Below are positions 1 through 10,403 of a DNA stretch of 64,000 bases, piece by piece. A program made the position numbers and the translations under genes. This stretch comes from an uncultured Mycoplasmatota bacterium (lineage in GTDB: Bacteria; Bacillota_I; Bacilli_A; Izemoplasmatales; Izemoplasmataceae): NCBI GenBank assembly GCA_913062645.1, contig CAJXVW010000002.1, positions 489,433 to 553,432 of the forward strand. The letters run 5' to 3'. Each line of letters opens with the position of its first letter. The first letter of the stretch is position 1. The notes below the pieces were generated by a model, which made no database searches, was not told where the DNA came from, and was given only the letters and a program-made list of their open reading frames with translations.

Positions 1-1
1 T

Positions 2-160
2 CGTGAGTTTCTGCTCAAGGGACTCTTCTGGACGGTTACACTCGGCGGCGGCATCATGCTCGATTTCGCCTCCATTGCATTGTCCCGTACCAAACTTGCA
101 CCCCGTGATACGATCAGCGGCATTTACGTGAAGTATCAGGGTGTGGATTACCCATTCTAA
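2..160 (+). CDS. C-terminal fragment of a hypothetical (probably membrane-associated) protein upstream of the SPFH gene
   Basis: Open frame from the window edge, ...REFLLKGLFWTVTLGGGIMLDFASIALSRTKLAPRDTISGIYVKYQGVDYPF*, ending 27 bp before the SPFH gene start. Confidence 0.5.
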   Translation, partial: REFLLKGLFWTVTLGGGIMLDFASIALSRTKLAPRDTISGIYVKYQGVDYPF

Positions 161-186
161 TCAGATAATAAAGGAGGAATCAACTA

Positions 187-1083
187 ATGGGTCCAGTAGG
201 AATTGGTGCTCTGATCGGATTATTCATCTTCATCATGATCTTGGCATCACAAGCAATCATCATCGTACAACAATCGAACCGCTATGTCATTGAACGTCTC
301 GGCGTATACTCCAAATCGCTGGATGCGGGGATTTCCGTCGTATGGCCGTTCATCGACCGCATTCGCAAAAAAGTATCGCTCAAAGAGCAAGTCGTCGACT
401 TCGCTCCGCAGCCGGTCATCACAAAAGACAACGTCACGATGCAAATCGATACCGTCGTCTTCTACATGGTAACCGATGCAAAATTGTTCACCTATGGTGT
501 CAATCACCCGATCCGCGCGATCGAAAACCTGACCGCCACCACGCTCCGTAACATCATCGGGGATCTCGAGCTGGATGAATCGCTCACTTCTCGTGACCAG
601 ATCAACAGCAAGATGCGCATCATCCTCGATGAAGCCACCGATCCGTGGGGCATCAAGATCATCCGCGTTGAAGTGAAAAACATCATCCCGCCCAAAGACA
701 TCCGCGAAGCGATGGAAAAACAGATGCGCGCCGAACGCGAACGCCGTCAGGCGATCCTGCTTGCCGAAGGGGAAAAGAAATCTGCGATTCTTACCGCCGA
801 AGGGGAAAAACAAGCGAAGATTCTGCGTGCCGAAGCCGACAAGGAAGCTCGCATCCGCGAAGCCGAAGGTCGCGCCCAAGCGATTCTGGAAGTCCAGAAT
901 GCAACCGCCAAAGGTATCGACATGATCAAGAAGGCCGGTGCCGACGAAGCGTTCCTGCGCCTCGAAGCATACAAGGCCATGGTCGAAGTCGCCAACGGAC
1001 AGGCCACCAAACTGATCATCCCGTCCGAACTCCAAGGCATGGTTGGTGTCGCCAGCACCATCGGCGAAGCACTCAAGAAATAA
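187..1083 (+). CDS. SPFH/band-7 (stomatin/QmcA-like) membrane protein
   Basis: N-terminal TM, QQSNRYVIERLGVYSKSLDAGISVVWPFIDR, Ala/Glu-rich coiled coil AEGEKKSAILTAEGEKQAKILRAEADKEARIREAEG. Confidence 0.92.
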   Translation: MGPVGIGALIGLFIFIMILASQAIIIVQQSNRYVIERLGVYSKSLDAGISVVWPFIDRIRKKVSLKEQVVDFAPQPVITKDNVTMQIDTVVFYMVTDAKLFTYGVNHPIRAIENLTATTLRNIIGDLELDESLTSRDQINSKMRIILDEATDPWGIKIIRVEVKNIIPPKDIREAMEKQMRAERERRQAILLAEGEKKSAILTAEGEKQAKILRAEADKEARIREAEGRAQAILEVQNATAKGIDMIKKAGADEAFLRLEAYKAMVEVANGQATKLIIPSELQGMVGVASTIGEALKK

Positions 1084-1091
1084 CCCAAATC

Positions 1092-1118
1092 AAGGCAGGC
1101 CATTGTCCTGCCTTTTTT
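1092..1118 (+). terminator. Rho-independent terminator of the SPFH gene
   Basis: GGCAGG-N7-CCTGCC followed by T6. Confidence 0.85.
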
Positions 1119-1255
1119 GTTTGCTGGATGCACTCTTTATTTATAATTAATACGTATAAATCATTTAATTTCGGCATGCGCACCGTTTCGGTGCTTGATA
1201 TTTTTATAAATAAGAGCGGTAATGACATAAAAAAACTCCCTTTTCGGGAGTTCTT

Positions 1256-2644
1256 TTAGAATTCACAATTGCGTGGTGTTCGTGGGAACGGGATCACGTC
1301 ACGAATGTTTTCAACACCGGTGACATACATCAACATGCGGTCGAATCCAAGTCCGAATCCGGCATGTTCGCATCCACCATACTTGCGCAGATCGAGGTAC
1401 CACCATAAGTCCTCTTTGGGGACCTTCATCTCTTCCATGCGACGAAGTAGATGATCCAGCCGTTCTTCGCGCTGCGAACCACCAATCAGCTCGCCGCTGC
1501 CAGGAACAAGAAGGTCCATGGCCGCCACGGTTTTCTGATCGTCGTTGAGACGCATGTAGAACGCTTTGATGTCTTTCGGCCAATCGATGATGAAGACCGG
1601 TCCGTCAAAATGTTTGACGAGGTACTTCTCATGTTCGGTTGCGAGATCAGCACCAAACTGTGGTTCGCGTTCGAATGTTTCACCGCTGGATCGCAGAATC
1701 TCGATCGCTTCCTTGTGCGGTATCCTGGCGAATGAAGAGTCCGCGACCTTGTTGAGTTTCGCAATCAAACCCTTTTGCACGAACTTGTCAAAGAAGGCCA
1801 TTTCTTCGGGACTGTGTTCCAGTACGTACCGAATCAGATACTTCACGAAGTCCTCGGCCAGATCCATGTCGTCATTCAGGTCGGCAAAAGCGATTTCCGG
1901 TTCAATCATCCAAAACTCGGACGCGTGCGTCGTGGTGTTGGAGTTTTCCGCACGGAACGTCGGTCCGAACGTATACACATCGCGAAACGCCAATGCGAAC
2001 GCCTCGGCCTCCAGCTGTCCGCTGACTGTCAGATTGGCCTTTTTCTGGAAGAAATCCTTGGTGTAGTCGACATCCCCATCTTCGGTTCGTGGCGGATCGC
2101 CGATGTCAAGCGTGGTGACTTTGAACGTTTCACCGGCACCTTCCGCGTCGGAAGCTGTGAAAATCGGTGCGGCGAGATGCACGAACCCGCGGTCCTGGAA
2201 GAACGTGTGCACCGCGTGAGTGAGCACGCTGCGCACGCGAAACACTGCGGTGAACAAATTCGTTCTGGCCCGCAGATGTGCGTTTTCCCGGAGAAATTCA
2301 CGGGTGTGTCGTTTGGGTTGAATGGGATAATCTTCGTCCGAATCACCAAGCAGTTCAACATGGCTTGCCTTGATTTCGAACGGTTGCTTGCGATCGGGGG
2401 TGAGAACCAAGGTTCCAATCACCCGCACCGCTGATCCGACCCGGTACTTTTGGACCTCTTTGAAGTCGTCGACCTTGTCGCTTTCGTAAACAACCTGGAC
2501 ACTTTCAAAGAACGTTCCATCGTTGAGATTGATGAAGCCGAACTCCTTTTGGCCCCGGTTGCTGCGAATCCAGCCGTGCAGGGTCACCTCCTGATCGGCA
2601 TGAGTCTCGGTGTTGCGATAGAGTTCTCGTACGGAGTGACGCAT
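1256..2644 (-). CDS. asnS: Asparaginyl-tRNA synthetase
   Basis: OB-fold N-terminus and class II motifs ([50 protein letters not shown]); T-box upstream. Confidence 0.95.
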   Translation of the reverse strand: MRHSVRELYRNTETHADQEVTLHGWIRSNRGQKEFGFINLNDGTFFESVQVVYESDKVDDFKEVQKYRVGSAVRVIGTLVLTPDRKQPFEIKASHVELLGDSDEDYPIQPKRHTREFLRENAHLRARTNLFTAVFRVRSVLTHAVHTFFQDRGFVHLAAPIFTASDAEGAGETFKVTTLDIGDPPRTEDGDVDYTKDFFQKKANLTVSGQLEAEAFALAFRDVYTFGPTFRAENSNTTTHASEFWMIEPEIAFADLNDDMDLAEDFVKYLIRYVLEHSPEEMAFFDKFVQKGLIAKLNKVADSSFARIPHKEAIEILRSSGETFEREPQFGADLATEHEKYLVKHFDGPVFIIDWPKDIKAFYMRLNDDQKTVAAMDLLVPGSGELIGGSQREERLDHLLRRMEEMKVPKEDLWWYLDLRKYGGCEHAGFGLGFDRMLMYVTGVENIRDVIPFPRTPRNCEF

Positions 2645-2661
2645 GGGTATTCCTCCTTTGT

Positions 2662-2889
2662 CATAAAAAAATCGTCCTTAAACAGCGAGTTTAAGGACGA
2701 AATAGTTTCCGCGGTACCACCTTAGTTCCATTTCTGGCACTTGGTTCCGTTAACGCCGGATTACGGATGGTTCTACTGAATTCTTCCATCACTCAGGGTG
2801 TTGTTCGGACGCCTCTTGTGTTCCGGCTCACACCATCCCGGATTCGCTTGGCACGGGGTTGCGTCGTACTTGTCCCGTCGTCGTTTATA
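2662..2889 (-). promoter_or_regulatory. T-box leader (asnS)
   Basis: Minus strand carries GGTGGTACCGCGG (2709-2721), terminator hairpin TCGTCCTTAAAC/GTTTAAGGACGA + T-run (2672-2700), and AAC in the expected specifier position (2800-2802). Confidence 0.9.
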
Positions 2890-2894
2890 CCACT

Positions 2895-2922
2895 ATCATA
2901 TCACTACTTGGAAATTTGTCAA
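2895..2922 (-). promoter_or_regulatory. asnS promoter, TTGACA-16-TATGAT
   Basis: Minus-strand TTGACA (2917-2922), 16-nt spacer, TATGAT (2895-2900), just upstream of the T-box. Confidence 0.75.
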
Positions 2923-4098
2923 CTAATCTTCTTCGTTGCCGGGTTCTTCGAGTTCGATGTTGACGTGTGAGATCTTCTCGAAGCGCTTGCCGATCTTGTC
3001 GGACGTGACGTGAATGTCCTTGACGGACTTGCTGACGGTGTCAATGTTGCGCGACAGCTTGTCCCAGCGTTCCTGATAACGGCCGAATTCTTTGCCGAGT
3101 TTCACCAGTTCTTCTTGAATGATTTTGGCGTATTTGTCGCGTTCGACGTTGCGCAACAACACCTGAACCGTTGTCAACAGACTCATCAGGGTTGTCGGTG
3201 AGGCGATCCAAACGCGTTTGCTTTGGGCGTAATCGACGACATCTTGATAATAGGCGTTGATTTCGGCAAAAATCGCTTCGGCCGGAACAAACAGCACTGC
3301 CTGATCGCTGGTTTCGGCCGGAATGATGTATTTGTCGGCGATGGCGTCGATGTGTTTCTTCATGTCTGCCTTGAACGCCCGGGCCGCCAGTTCACGATCG
3401 CGCTCACTGAGTTCGCGATCAACCATTTTCTGATAGTTCTCAAGTGGGAATTTCGAGTCGATGGCAAGATTTCCCATCTCTTTGGGCAGATACAGCAACG
3501 CATCGACGATTTTGTTGTTGGACAGCGTCACTTGGGTGTCGTATACAAGTTTGTTGCTGTCTCCGAAAATGGCGGAAAGAATATGGTTGAGCTGAACTTC
3601 ACCGAACGTTCCTCGGGCTTTCTTGTCGGACAACAGGTGTTGCAGCGACACGACTTCGGTTGAGAGCTGTTCAATGTTTTTCTGAGCTTCGTCGATCTTA
3701 GTAAGTCGTTCGACGATGTTGGTGAATGTCTTGTTGGTCTTCTCGAACCCTTCTTCCAGGCGCATCTCGACTTTTTTATTGATGCGGTCCATCTGTTCTT
3801 CGATGCGCTTGTTCATGCGTTCGAAATGTGCGGCGATTTCTTTTGACAGCCCGTCTTTGAACTCGCCTAGGTCCTTGATGTTTTCTTTGGCGCTGTCGCC
3901 CAAAGACCGCGTCAACGCAACGTGCATCTCACCGAATTCCTTGATGAGGGCGTTGAGCGACTTGTTGTTCTCTTCTTTCATCTGATCGATGATGTCGTCG
4001 GTGGAGATGGCTTCTTGATTCGGTTTCAGCATGCGAACCACTTCGATGGCGAGCAACACCACCACCAGCACCAGACTGGCGATTTGTACGTATTCCAT
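2923..4098 (-). CDS. rmuC: RmuC-family DNA recombination protein
   Basis: N-terminal TM plus coiled coil, KARGTFGEVQLNHIL, AIDSKFPLENYQ, VWIASPTTLMSLLTTV. Confidence 0.93.
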   Translation of the reverse strand: MEYVQIASLVLVVVLLAIEVVRMLKPNQEAISTDDIIDQMKEENNKSLNALIKEFGEMHVALTRSLGDSAKENIKDLGEFKDGLSKEIAAHFERMNKRIEEQMDRINKKVEMRLEEGFEKTNKTFTNIVERLTKIDEAQKNIEQLSTEVVSLQHLLSDKKARGTFGEVQLNHILSAIFGDSNKLVYDTQVTLSNNKIVDALLYLPKEMGNLAIDSKFPLENYQKMVDRELSERDRELAARAFKADMKKHIDAIADKYIIPAETSDQAVLFVPAEAIFAEINAYYQDVVDYAQSKRVWIASPTTLMSLLTTVQVLLRNVERDKYAKIIQEELVKLGKEFGRYQERWDKLSRNIDTVSKSVKDIHVTSDKIGKRFEKISHVNIELEEPGNEED

Positions 4099-4108
4099 AA
4101 GATCCCCC

Positions 4109-4459
4109 TTACTTGTCCTCGATGTTCTGATACCAGATCTGCCAGCCCATCGTCAGCCGGTACAGCAACGGCCAGACGAAGAGAATGAGCACATACAAAT
4201 ACCATGGTACGAAGTCGAACCAAAAATTCATGGACAACATGATGCCGATGTAGACATACAGATACATTGATGTCTGCGAATTGAACACGAACGAGTAATA
4301 GAAAAAGGTCTTGCGGCGTTCTTCATAGTTGTCGACATTTTTCAGCCGATCGACCCAGAACAAATTGTGGAAAAACTGTCGAAACAAACGAATCTGAAAC
4401 AGGCCAAACGTAATCAGCACGGCAACAACCATCCAGATGACCGGTACGTATTGTTCCAC
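4109..4459 (-). CDS. Hypothetical membrane protein
   Basis: ORF with several predicted TM helices between rmuC and prs, same strand. Confidence 0.6.
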   Translation of the reverse strand: MEQYVPVIWMVVAVLITFGLFQIRLFRQFFHNLFWVDRLKNVDNYEERRKTFFYYSFVFNSQTSMYLYVYIGIMLSMNFWFDFVPWYLYVLILFVWPLLYRLTMGWQIWYQNIEDK

Positions 4460-4524
4460 GGTATCACATCCTTTCGTCCATTATACCATTTATTGCAGAA
4501 AAAAAGTAGGTGCGAACACCCACT

Positions 4525-5505
4525 TTATTGTCCTTTTGATGTCAACGCTTCATATTCGAACAATTTGCTCAGCGACTCGTTGTGAATGATGCTCATAACG
4601 CCTTTACCAAGCAGTTTCCCAACACTGAGTTGAACGACTTTATCGGATTTTTTGTACTCCGGTAACATGATCGTGTTGGTGCAGACAAGCTCTTTGATCG
4701 GTGAATCGTTGATGCGTTCAATGGCCGGTGGGCTGAATAGCGGATGGGTACATGCGCCATACACTTCCTTGGCGCCGGCTTTGACGAGGGCGCGGGCGGC
4801 GGCGGTGATGGTGCCGGCGGTGTCGATGATGTCGTCGATGAGAATGGCGATTTTATCTTTCACATCACCGACGATCCCCATTACTTCAGCGACATTGGGC
4901 GCTGGACGGCGTTTGTCGATGATGGCGATGTCACAATGCATGATGTCGCCCATCTTGCGAGCGCGAACGGCTCCACCATGGTCGGGTGCGACAATTACGA
5001 TGTCATCTTTGAATCGTTTATCAACAAAGTAGTTGACAAGCAATGGCATGGCACGGAAATTGTCGATTGGAATATCGAAGAACCCCTGAATCTGGCCGGC
5101 GTGAAGGTCCATGGCGATGACCCGCGTGGCTCCGGCGGTCTGAATCAGATTGGCAACCAGTTTCGCGGAAATCGGTTGCCGTGACTTGCTTTTGCGGTCT
5201 TGTCGGGAATAGCCGTAATAGGGCATGATGATGTTGATGTTCTTGGCTGACGCGCGTTTCAACGCATCGATCGTGATTAGCAACTCCATGATGTTCTCGT
5301 TCACCGGTTCGTTGGTCGGTTGAACCAGGAACACGTGGTGCCCGCGTACGGTTTCAGGGATGTTGATCATGATTTCGCCGTCGGCGAAACGGTTCAATTC
5401 AATGGGACTGAGCGGTATTCCGGTAGCTTCGGATATGTCTTTGGCCAGTTCCGGATTGGCGCTCAGGCTGAAGAGTTTGATGCTGTGTCCTTCGATGACT
5501 GCCAT
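4525..5505 (-). CDS. prs: Ribose-phosphate pyrophosphokinase
   Basis: [68 protein letters not shown]. Confidence 0.97.
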   Translation of the reverse strand: MAVIEGHSIKLFSLSANPELAKDISEATGIPLSPIELNRFADGEIMINIPETVRGHHVFLVQPTNEPVNENIMELLITIDALKRASAKNINIIMPYYGYSRQDRKSKSRQPISAKLVANLIQTAGATRVIAMDLHAGQIQGFFDIPIDNFRAMPLLVNYFVDKRFKDDIVIVAPDHGGAVRARKMGDIMHCDIAIIDKRRPAPNVAEVMGIVGDVKDKIAILIDDIIDTAGTITAAARALVKAGAKEVYGACTHPLFSPPAIERINDSPIKELVCTNTIMLPEYKKSDKVVQLSVGKLLGKGVMSIIHNESLSKLFEYEALTSKGQ

Positions 5506-5613
5506 GCGATCTCTACCTCCAGGTGTGTGATGTCCTTCAATACATTACCATTTTACAGGGAAAATGGCAAAAAGAAAATGCAACTTCCAAAAAAAGTTGC
5601 ATTTGTGTTCGAT

Positions 5614-5898
5614 TTACTCCTCGTCGTCATCCGGTAATTGATGATATGCCTCAATCACCGCTTGTTCGATCAGATTGCGAGTCTCCTGGTTGATGGGATG
5701 TGCGACATCCTTGAATTCTCCATTCGGCATCTTCCGGCTTGGCATTGCAACAAACAGTCCCGCTTTTCCGTCGATTATACGCAGTTCATGAACCACAAAA
5801 CATTCGTCAATTGTGATCGCGGCTATGGCTTTCAATCTGTTCTGGCCGTGGAATTTCTTCACCCTAACGTCTGTTATGTTCACCGTACCACCTCGCAA
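5614..5898 (-). CDS. spoVG: SpoVG-family regulator
   Basis: NITDVRVKKF...LKAIAAITIDECFVVHELRIIDGKAGLFVAMPSRKMPNGEFKDVAHPI. Confidence 0.95.
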   Translation of the reverse strand: MRGGTVNITDVRVKKFHGQNRLKAIAAITIDECFVVHELRIIDGKAGLFVAMPSRKMPNGEFKDVAHPINQETRNLIEQAVIEAYHQLPDDDEE

Positions 5899-5928
5899 AC
5901 TTGTGAAGTTGTTTGACTATCTAACTAG

Positions 5929-5957
5929 ATTATATCACAGCGCCATAGGCGTTTCAA
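5929..5957 (-). promoter_or_regulatory. spoVG promoter, TTGAAA-17-TATAAT
   Basis: Minus strand TTGAAA (5952-5957), 17-nt spacer, TATAAT (5929-5934). Confidence 0.7.
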
Positions 5958-5983
5958 ACTATTTTTTGCGTAGATAAGGCTGT

Positions 5984-6838
5984 TTAACGGATTTTGGTGA
6001 GGGTTACAAAGTAGTTTTCATTCATGATCTGCATGACATTTTTGATGGCGTTCTTGTCCTGGGAGATGCCGAATACGGTGGACCCCGAACCGCTCATCAG
6101 AGCGCCGTCCATGCCCCAGTCGACCATCTGCGTCTTGATATCTTTGATAGTCGGTTCCATTTCAAAGACGATTTCTTCCAGAGAATTGTGCAGTTCCTGG
6201 GCGACGATGGGCAGGTTACGGTTGTAGATGCCAGCCGCCATCTGGGCGATCTTGTGCTCTTTCAGGTTCTCTTCACGAACCCGGGAGAACACATCTTTGG
6301 TGGAGATGCGGATATGCGGGTTGACAATCAGCACGGGAAAATTCAGTTTGTTGTCAAGAAATGCAAGTTCTTCTCCGCGTCCTTTGGCGATGCACAGCTT
6401 GTTGTATATGCAGAAGGGTATGTCCGAACCAAACTCCAGTCCAATTTTCGCCAGTTCATCGAGTGACAAATTTAGTTTCCATAACTTGTTCAAGCCCCGT
6501 AATGTCGCAGCAGCATCGGCACTCCCACCGGCTAGACCGCCGGCAATCGGGATGTTTTTTTTGATGTGAATGTCGGCCCCCATCTTGACTTCGAACAGTT
6601 GTTGGAGATGGGATGCGACCTGGTACACAAGATTTTCTTTCATGTCGTCGGTGATCGGCTTGTCGGAAGACACCGTTATCCCTTGATCCTTGCGCGCTTT
6701 GAATGACAATACGTCAAACAAATTGACGCTGGCCATGACCATTTCAAGATCATGGTAACCGTCAAATCGCTTGTTCACAACATTGAGAAACAAGTTGATT
6801 TTGGCGTAGGCTTTTTCCTTGGGCATGCGGATCACCAC
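5984..6838 (-). CDS. ispE: 4-diphosphocytidyl-2-C-methyl-D-erythritol kinase
   Basis: GHMP kinase; AYAKINLFLNVVNKRFDGYHDLEMVM, IPIAGGLAGGSADAAATL, ALMSGSGSTVFG. Confidence 0.95.
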   Translation of the reverse strand: MVIRMPKEKAYAKINLFLNVVNKRFDGYHDLEMVMASVNLFDVLSFKARKDQGITVSSDKPITDDMKENLVYQVASHLQQLFEVKMGADIHIKKNIPIAGGLAGGSADAAATLRGLNKLWKLNLSLDELAKIGLEFGSDIPFCIYNKLCIAKGRGEELAFLDNKLNFPVLIVNPHIRISTKDVFSRVREENLKEHKIAQMAAGIYNRNLPIVAQELHNSLEEIVFEMEPTIKDIKTQMVDWGMDGALMSGSGSTVFGISQDKNAIKNVMQIMNENYFVTLTKIR

Positions 6839-6874
6839 TTTTATTGTATCATAACGTCATTTACGCCAACAAGT

Positions 6875-7744
6875 TCATATCTGATCTTTTTGCTCAAGAA
6901 GACGATCCGCGATGCGAACGAAATCAGCAACGCTGAGATGTTCAGCGCGCACGGACGGATTCAGGCCCAATGACTCCAATGCGACGATGGTGGTTGCTTT
7001 GTCGATGCCAAGAGATGCTTGCAGATTGTTGGGAAGCGTCTTACGGCGCTGCACAAAACTACCACGAACCACCTTGTAAAACCATTCTTCATCCGTGGGA
7101 AACGGCTTTATTTGGTCTTTGACAAGCAACTTTACAACTGCGCTGTCAACGTTCGGTGCCGGTTCAAACACTTGCTTTGGAACCTTGAACAGGAAGGTCG
7201 CTTCGGTCTTAAATTGAATGAACACGCTCAGTGAATTGTAATCTTTGGTCGCGGGTGGAGAGGTGAATCTACGTGCGACTTCATACTGCATCATCACATG
7301 ATATTCACGGACCCGTTTGGACTCTTCTAGCAGTTTGGTGAGAATCGGGGTTGTGATGTAGTAGGGTAGATTCGCAATGACTAGAACACGAGAAAATGTC
7401 TTGGGGAGAACGTCGATGTCGGCATCCACGTTTCGTTTGAGGATGTCGTCGTGAATCAATGTGAATGGCTTGTCGCGGAATTGCTTCTCCAAAATCGGAA
7501 TCAATTCGTCGTCGATTTCGTAGGCGAGAACATGCCCCGCTTGTTCCAGCAACACTTCGGTTAGCCCACCAATTCCCGGTCCGATCTCAACAACCAGCGT
7601 GTCCGCATCCGGCGCGGCAAAAGACACGATTTTGCGCAACATGTTATGGTCCACCAGAAAATTCTGGCCATATCTCTTTTTGGCGCGTAAATCGTGTTGG
7701 TTTAAAATGTCACGGGTGCTGGATCTGGTTCCGATTTTACTCAT
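6875..7744 (-). CDS. rsmA: 16S rRNA dimethyladenosine transferase
   Basis: KKRYGQNFLVDHNML, VVEIGPGIGGLTEVLL, VIANLPYYITTPIL. Confidence 0.96.
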   Translation of the reverse strand: MSKIGTRSSTRDILNQHDLRAKKRYGQNFLVDHNMLRKIVSFAAPDADTLVVEIGPGIGGLTEVLLEQAGHVLAYEIDDELIPILEKQFRDKPFTLIHDDILKRNVDADIDVLPKTFSRVLVIANLPYYITTPILTKLLEESKRVREYHVMMQYEVARRFTSPPATKDYNSLSVFIQFKTEATFLFKVPKQVFEPAPNVDSAVVKLLVKDQIKPFPTDEEWFYKVVRGSFVQRRKTLPNNLQASLGIDKATTIVALESLGLNPSVRAEHLSVADFVRIADRLLEQKDQI

Positions 7745-7748
7745 GCTG

Positions 7749-8300
7749 TCACTCCTTCAAAAGATCGACAACGGTCTGTTTGGGAACGTTGAACATGTTC
7801 AGTTTGTGACACAGTGTTTTGCCATTAGCCAAGCCAATTCCCAGTTGTTCACAAAGGTTTTTTCGACGTTGTTTGGAGTCGGTTTCACCGAGTAGTCCCA
7901 GTTGATGCAAATCTCCCGTCGTCCATCGCAATGATGATGTTTCGGTTTCCTCCCAGATGTCCGACAAAGCAGCGATGATCGCTTGTTTGGAAGCATGTTC
8001 GACGCCAATTTTGCGACCATTTTTACTGATGCAGTCCGATTTGGCGAGAAATGCGTGGTCACAGGGTCCGACATGATCGACGATTCTTCGCCGGATCCGT
8101 TCCCCTTGGCCGTCGGGGTCGAGAAACAGAATCAGCCCACGTGCCTCATTCAGGTGTTTCAGCTCGTTCAACGTGGTGTCGGATATCTCACTGCCGTTGG
8201 TGATGACGACGTCGATGTCGGGATAAATGCGTCGCAATGCAGCAAGGTCGTGATGGCCTTCGACCACCACGACCTTGGATTGTTTGTCAGAGAATGCCAT
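7749..8300 (-). CDS. rnmV: Ribonuclease M5
   Basis: Toprim VVVEGHHDLAALRRIYPDIDVVITNGSEI...LILFLDPDGQGERIRR; adjacent to rsmA. Confidence 0.95.
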   Translation of the reverse strand: MAFSDKQSKVVVVEGHHDLAALRRIYPDIDVVITNGSEISDTTLNELKHLNEARGLILFLDPDGQGERIRRRIVDHVGPCDHAFLAKSDCISKNGRKIGVEHASKQAIIAALSDIWEETETSSLRWTTGDLHQLGLLGETDSKQRRKNLCEQLGIGLANGKTLCHKLNMFNVPKQTVVDLLKE

Positions 8301-9423
8301 TGTCTTTCAGATAATCATCGAATTCCGCAAGTCGGGTGGGGATTTCGATGTATTGCGGGCATTTGGGGATGCATTCGCCACAGTCGATGCAGGCATCGGC
8401 ATAGGCTTTATTGTCTTGGAGATTCTTGACGACCCATTTGGCGTGTCCGTCGTTTTGGTACATGGCGTGCGCGTTGTAGGTGCGGAAGTTGCCGGGGATA
8501 TTGACGCCGTGCGGACATGGCATGCAGTAGTTGCAGGATGTGCAATCAACCTTCGACAATTCTAAAATCTGTTTGCGCACCGATGTGATGATGGCTTGTT
8601 CCTCATCATTCAGCGGTTGGAAGTTGCGGAAGGTTTGGAGATTGTCTTCTACTTGTTCCATGGTACTCATGCCGCTGAGAATGACCTTGACGTTGGGCAG
8701 ACTTCCGACCCAACGGAAGGCCCATGAGGCAATCGATCGGTCGGGTGCGTAGGTTTTGAACTCCTTCTCGATGGTTTCGTTGAAGGAGGCCAGACTACCA
8801 CCCTTGATCGGTTCCATGATGATGACGGGAATGTCTTTTTCTGTGAGGATGTCATACCCTTCCATGCCTTGTTGGTGTTCGGTATCCATGTAATTCAGCT
8901 GAATCTGTACAAAATCCCAATCGTACAAGTCCGCCCACAGCTTGAACGCTTCCAAATCATCATGGAAGCTGAATCCAATGTTGCGGATTTTCCCTTCGTT
9001 ACGGTACCTTTCGAGAATGTTGAGAAGATCGAGTTTCTGAACTTGTTCGATGCGGTTCTTGTTCACGGCGTGAATCAGATAGAAGTCGAAGTAATCGACT
9101 CCGCACTTGGCGAGTTGTTCATGAAAAATCCGCTCGACATCGTCTTGGGTTTTGCAGTCCCAAATCGGTAATTTGTCGGCGAGAAAGAAACTGTCGCGAG
9201 GGAGATCCTTGATCACGTCACGTACAAACAATTCACTTTTACCGCCGTGGTATGGATATGCCGTATCGATGTAATTAACGCCATTTTCCAGTGCTTTCAA
9301 AACCATTTCACGAGCACGCTTTTCATCAATTTCACCGTCAATGGTCGGCAACCGCATGCACCCGAATCCCAACAATGAAACTTGCTCTTTTTTGCCATTG
9401 ACTTTGATTGTTCGTTGTTCCAT
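8287..9423 (-). CDS. Aldo/keto reductase with C-terminal Fe-S domain
   Basis: LGFGCMRLPTIDGEIDE, YIDTAYPYHGGKSE; Cys clusters CTSCNYCMPCPHG and CIDCGECIPKCPQYIEIP. Start set at MEQRTIKVNG rather than the longer track ORF. Confidence 0.92.
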   Translation of the reverse strand: MEQRTIKVNGKKEQVSLLGFGCMRLPTIDGEIDEKRAREMVLKALENGVNYIDTAYPYHGGKSELFVRDVIKDLPRDSFFLADKLPIWDCKTQDDVERIFHEQLAKCGVDYFDFYLIHAVNKNRIEQVQKLDLLNILERYRNEGKIRNIGFSFHDDLEAFKLWADLYDWDFVQIQLNYMDTEHQQGMEGYDILTEKDIPVIIMEPIKGGSLASFNETIEKEFKTYAPDRSIASWAFRWVGSLPNVKVILSGMSTMEQVEDNLQTFRNFQPLNDEEQAIITSVRKQILELSKVDCTSCNYCMPCPHGVNIPGNFRTYNAHAMYQNDGHAKWVVKNLQDNKAYADACIDCGECIPKCPQYIEIPTRLAEFDDYLKDNGIL

Positions 9424-9425
9424 GA

Positions 9426-10334
9426 TCACTGCTCCTTGAAGTACTTTTCTTTGATGCTTGGGGCGACGATAATTTTCAGCGCTTGTTTTTGAACCTGGAT
9501 GTTGAGGTTTCCACTGTCGGCTTCTTCGCCGTCCATATTCCATTTGTGGGGGTGATCGGTATAGATCTTCAACTTCGATGTTCGGAACTTGCGGACCCCA
9601 GGTAGGACTTTCGGGCTTAGGATGAACGAGATGAAGTAGAGTAGGTTGTTCAACAGCGGAATGTAACGGTATACGACCACATCTACCTTGCCATCGTCAA
9701 GAATCGGATGGTTGACGATGTTGAATCCGGCAACTTTTTTCGAATTGACGACTAGGATGAGCGAATAATACCCACGCAGAAAGCCGTGATCATGTTCGAT
9801 CTTGGTCTTGATCATCGGGATTGTGAAGAATTCCTTGATGCCCGTGACAAGATAAGCCAGATATCCAAGATATTTTTTCAGTTTTGAATCGGTTACGTAG
9901 GAAATGTCGACATAAGTCCCGATGGCGGTGACATATATGAAGCTCCCTTTGTTGGAATTGGTGTAATCCATCCGTACGACTTCTCCGGACAATAGAATGT
10001 CCAGCGCCTCGTCAACCTTTTTGGGAATCTTCAGCGTACTGGCAAGATCGCAGGCCGTTCCGGTGGGGAGATAGCCGATTACCGGGGAATGCTCCGAGTT
10101 GGCGATGCCGTTGAGACACTCATGGAACGTCCCGTCACCGCCGGCGATCACCAGGAGATCAACCTTGTTGCGACATGCATCTTTGGTAATGGAAATCGCA
10201 TGTTTGGGGCGTTCCGTTGAAAAAACCGTGGTTTCATACCCGTGTTCGTTGAGCCGGGAGGTCACGTAATCTAGATGTTGTTCAAAATCTTTTCTCCCGC
10301 TGGTGGGGTTGTATATGATGGCACAAGTCTTCAT
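9426..10334 (-). CDS. Diacylglycerol/lipid kinase family protein
   Basis: IYNPTSGRKDFEQHL, VIAGGDGTFHECLNGIA, GYLPTGTACDLASTL. Confidence 0.9.
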   Translation of the reverse strand: MKTCAIIYNPTSGRKDFEQHLDYVTSRLNEHGYETTVFSTERPKHAISITKDACRNKVDLLVIAGGDGTFHECLNGIANSEHSPVIGYLPTGTACDLASTLKIPKKVDEALDILLSGEVVRMDYTNSNKGSFIYVTAIGTYVDISYVTDSKLKKYLGYLAYLVTGIKEFFTIPMIKTKIEHDHGFLRGYYSLILVVNSKKVAGFNIVNHPILDDGKVDVVVYRYIPLLNNLLYFISFILSPKVLPGVRKFRTSKLKIYTDHPHKWNMDGEEADSGNLNIQVQKQALKIIVAPSIKEKYFKEQ

Positions 10335-10403
10335 GGAATCACCTAAACTCTCTTACGATGTATTATACCATAGAAAATTGCAAAAGAAAAAGCCGTTTCC
10401 GGC

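Noticed and set aside
247-1035. 262-aa minus-strand ORF opposite the SPFH gene
   Set aside because: Shadow ORF of a clear SPFH coding sequence
187-1083. Internal AEGEK repeats as a DNA repeat
   Set aside because: Normal coiled-coil region of SPFH proteins
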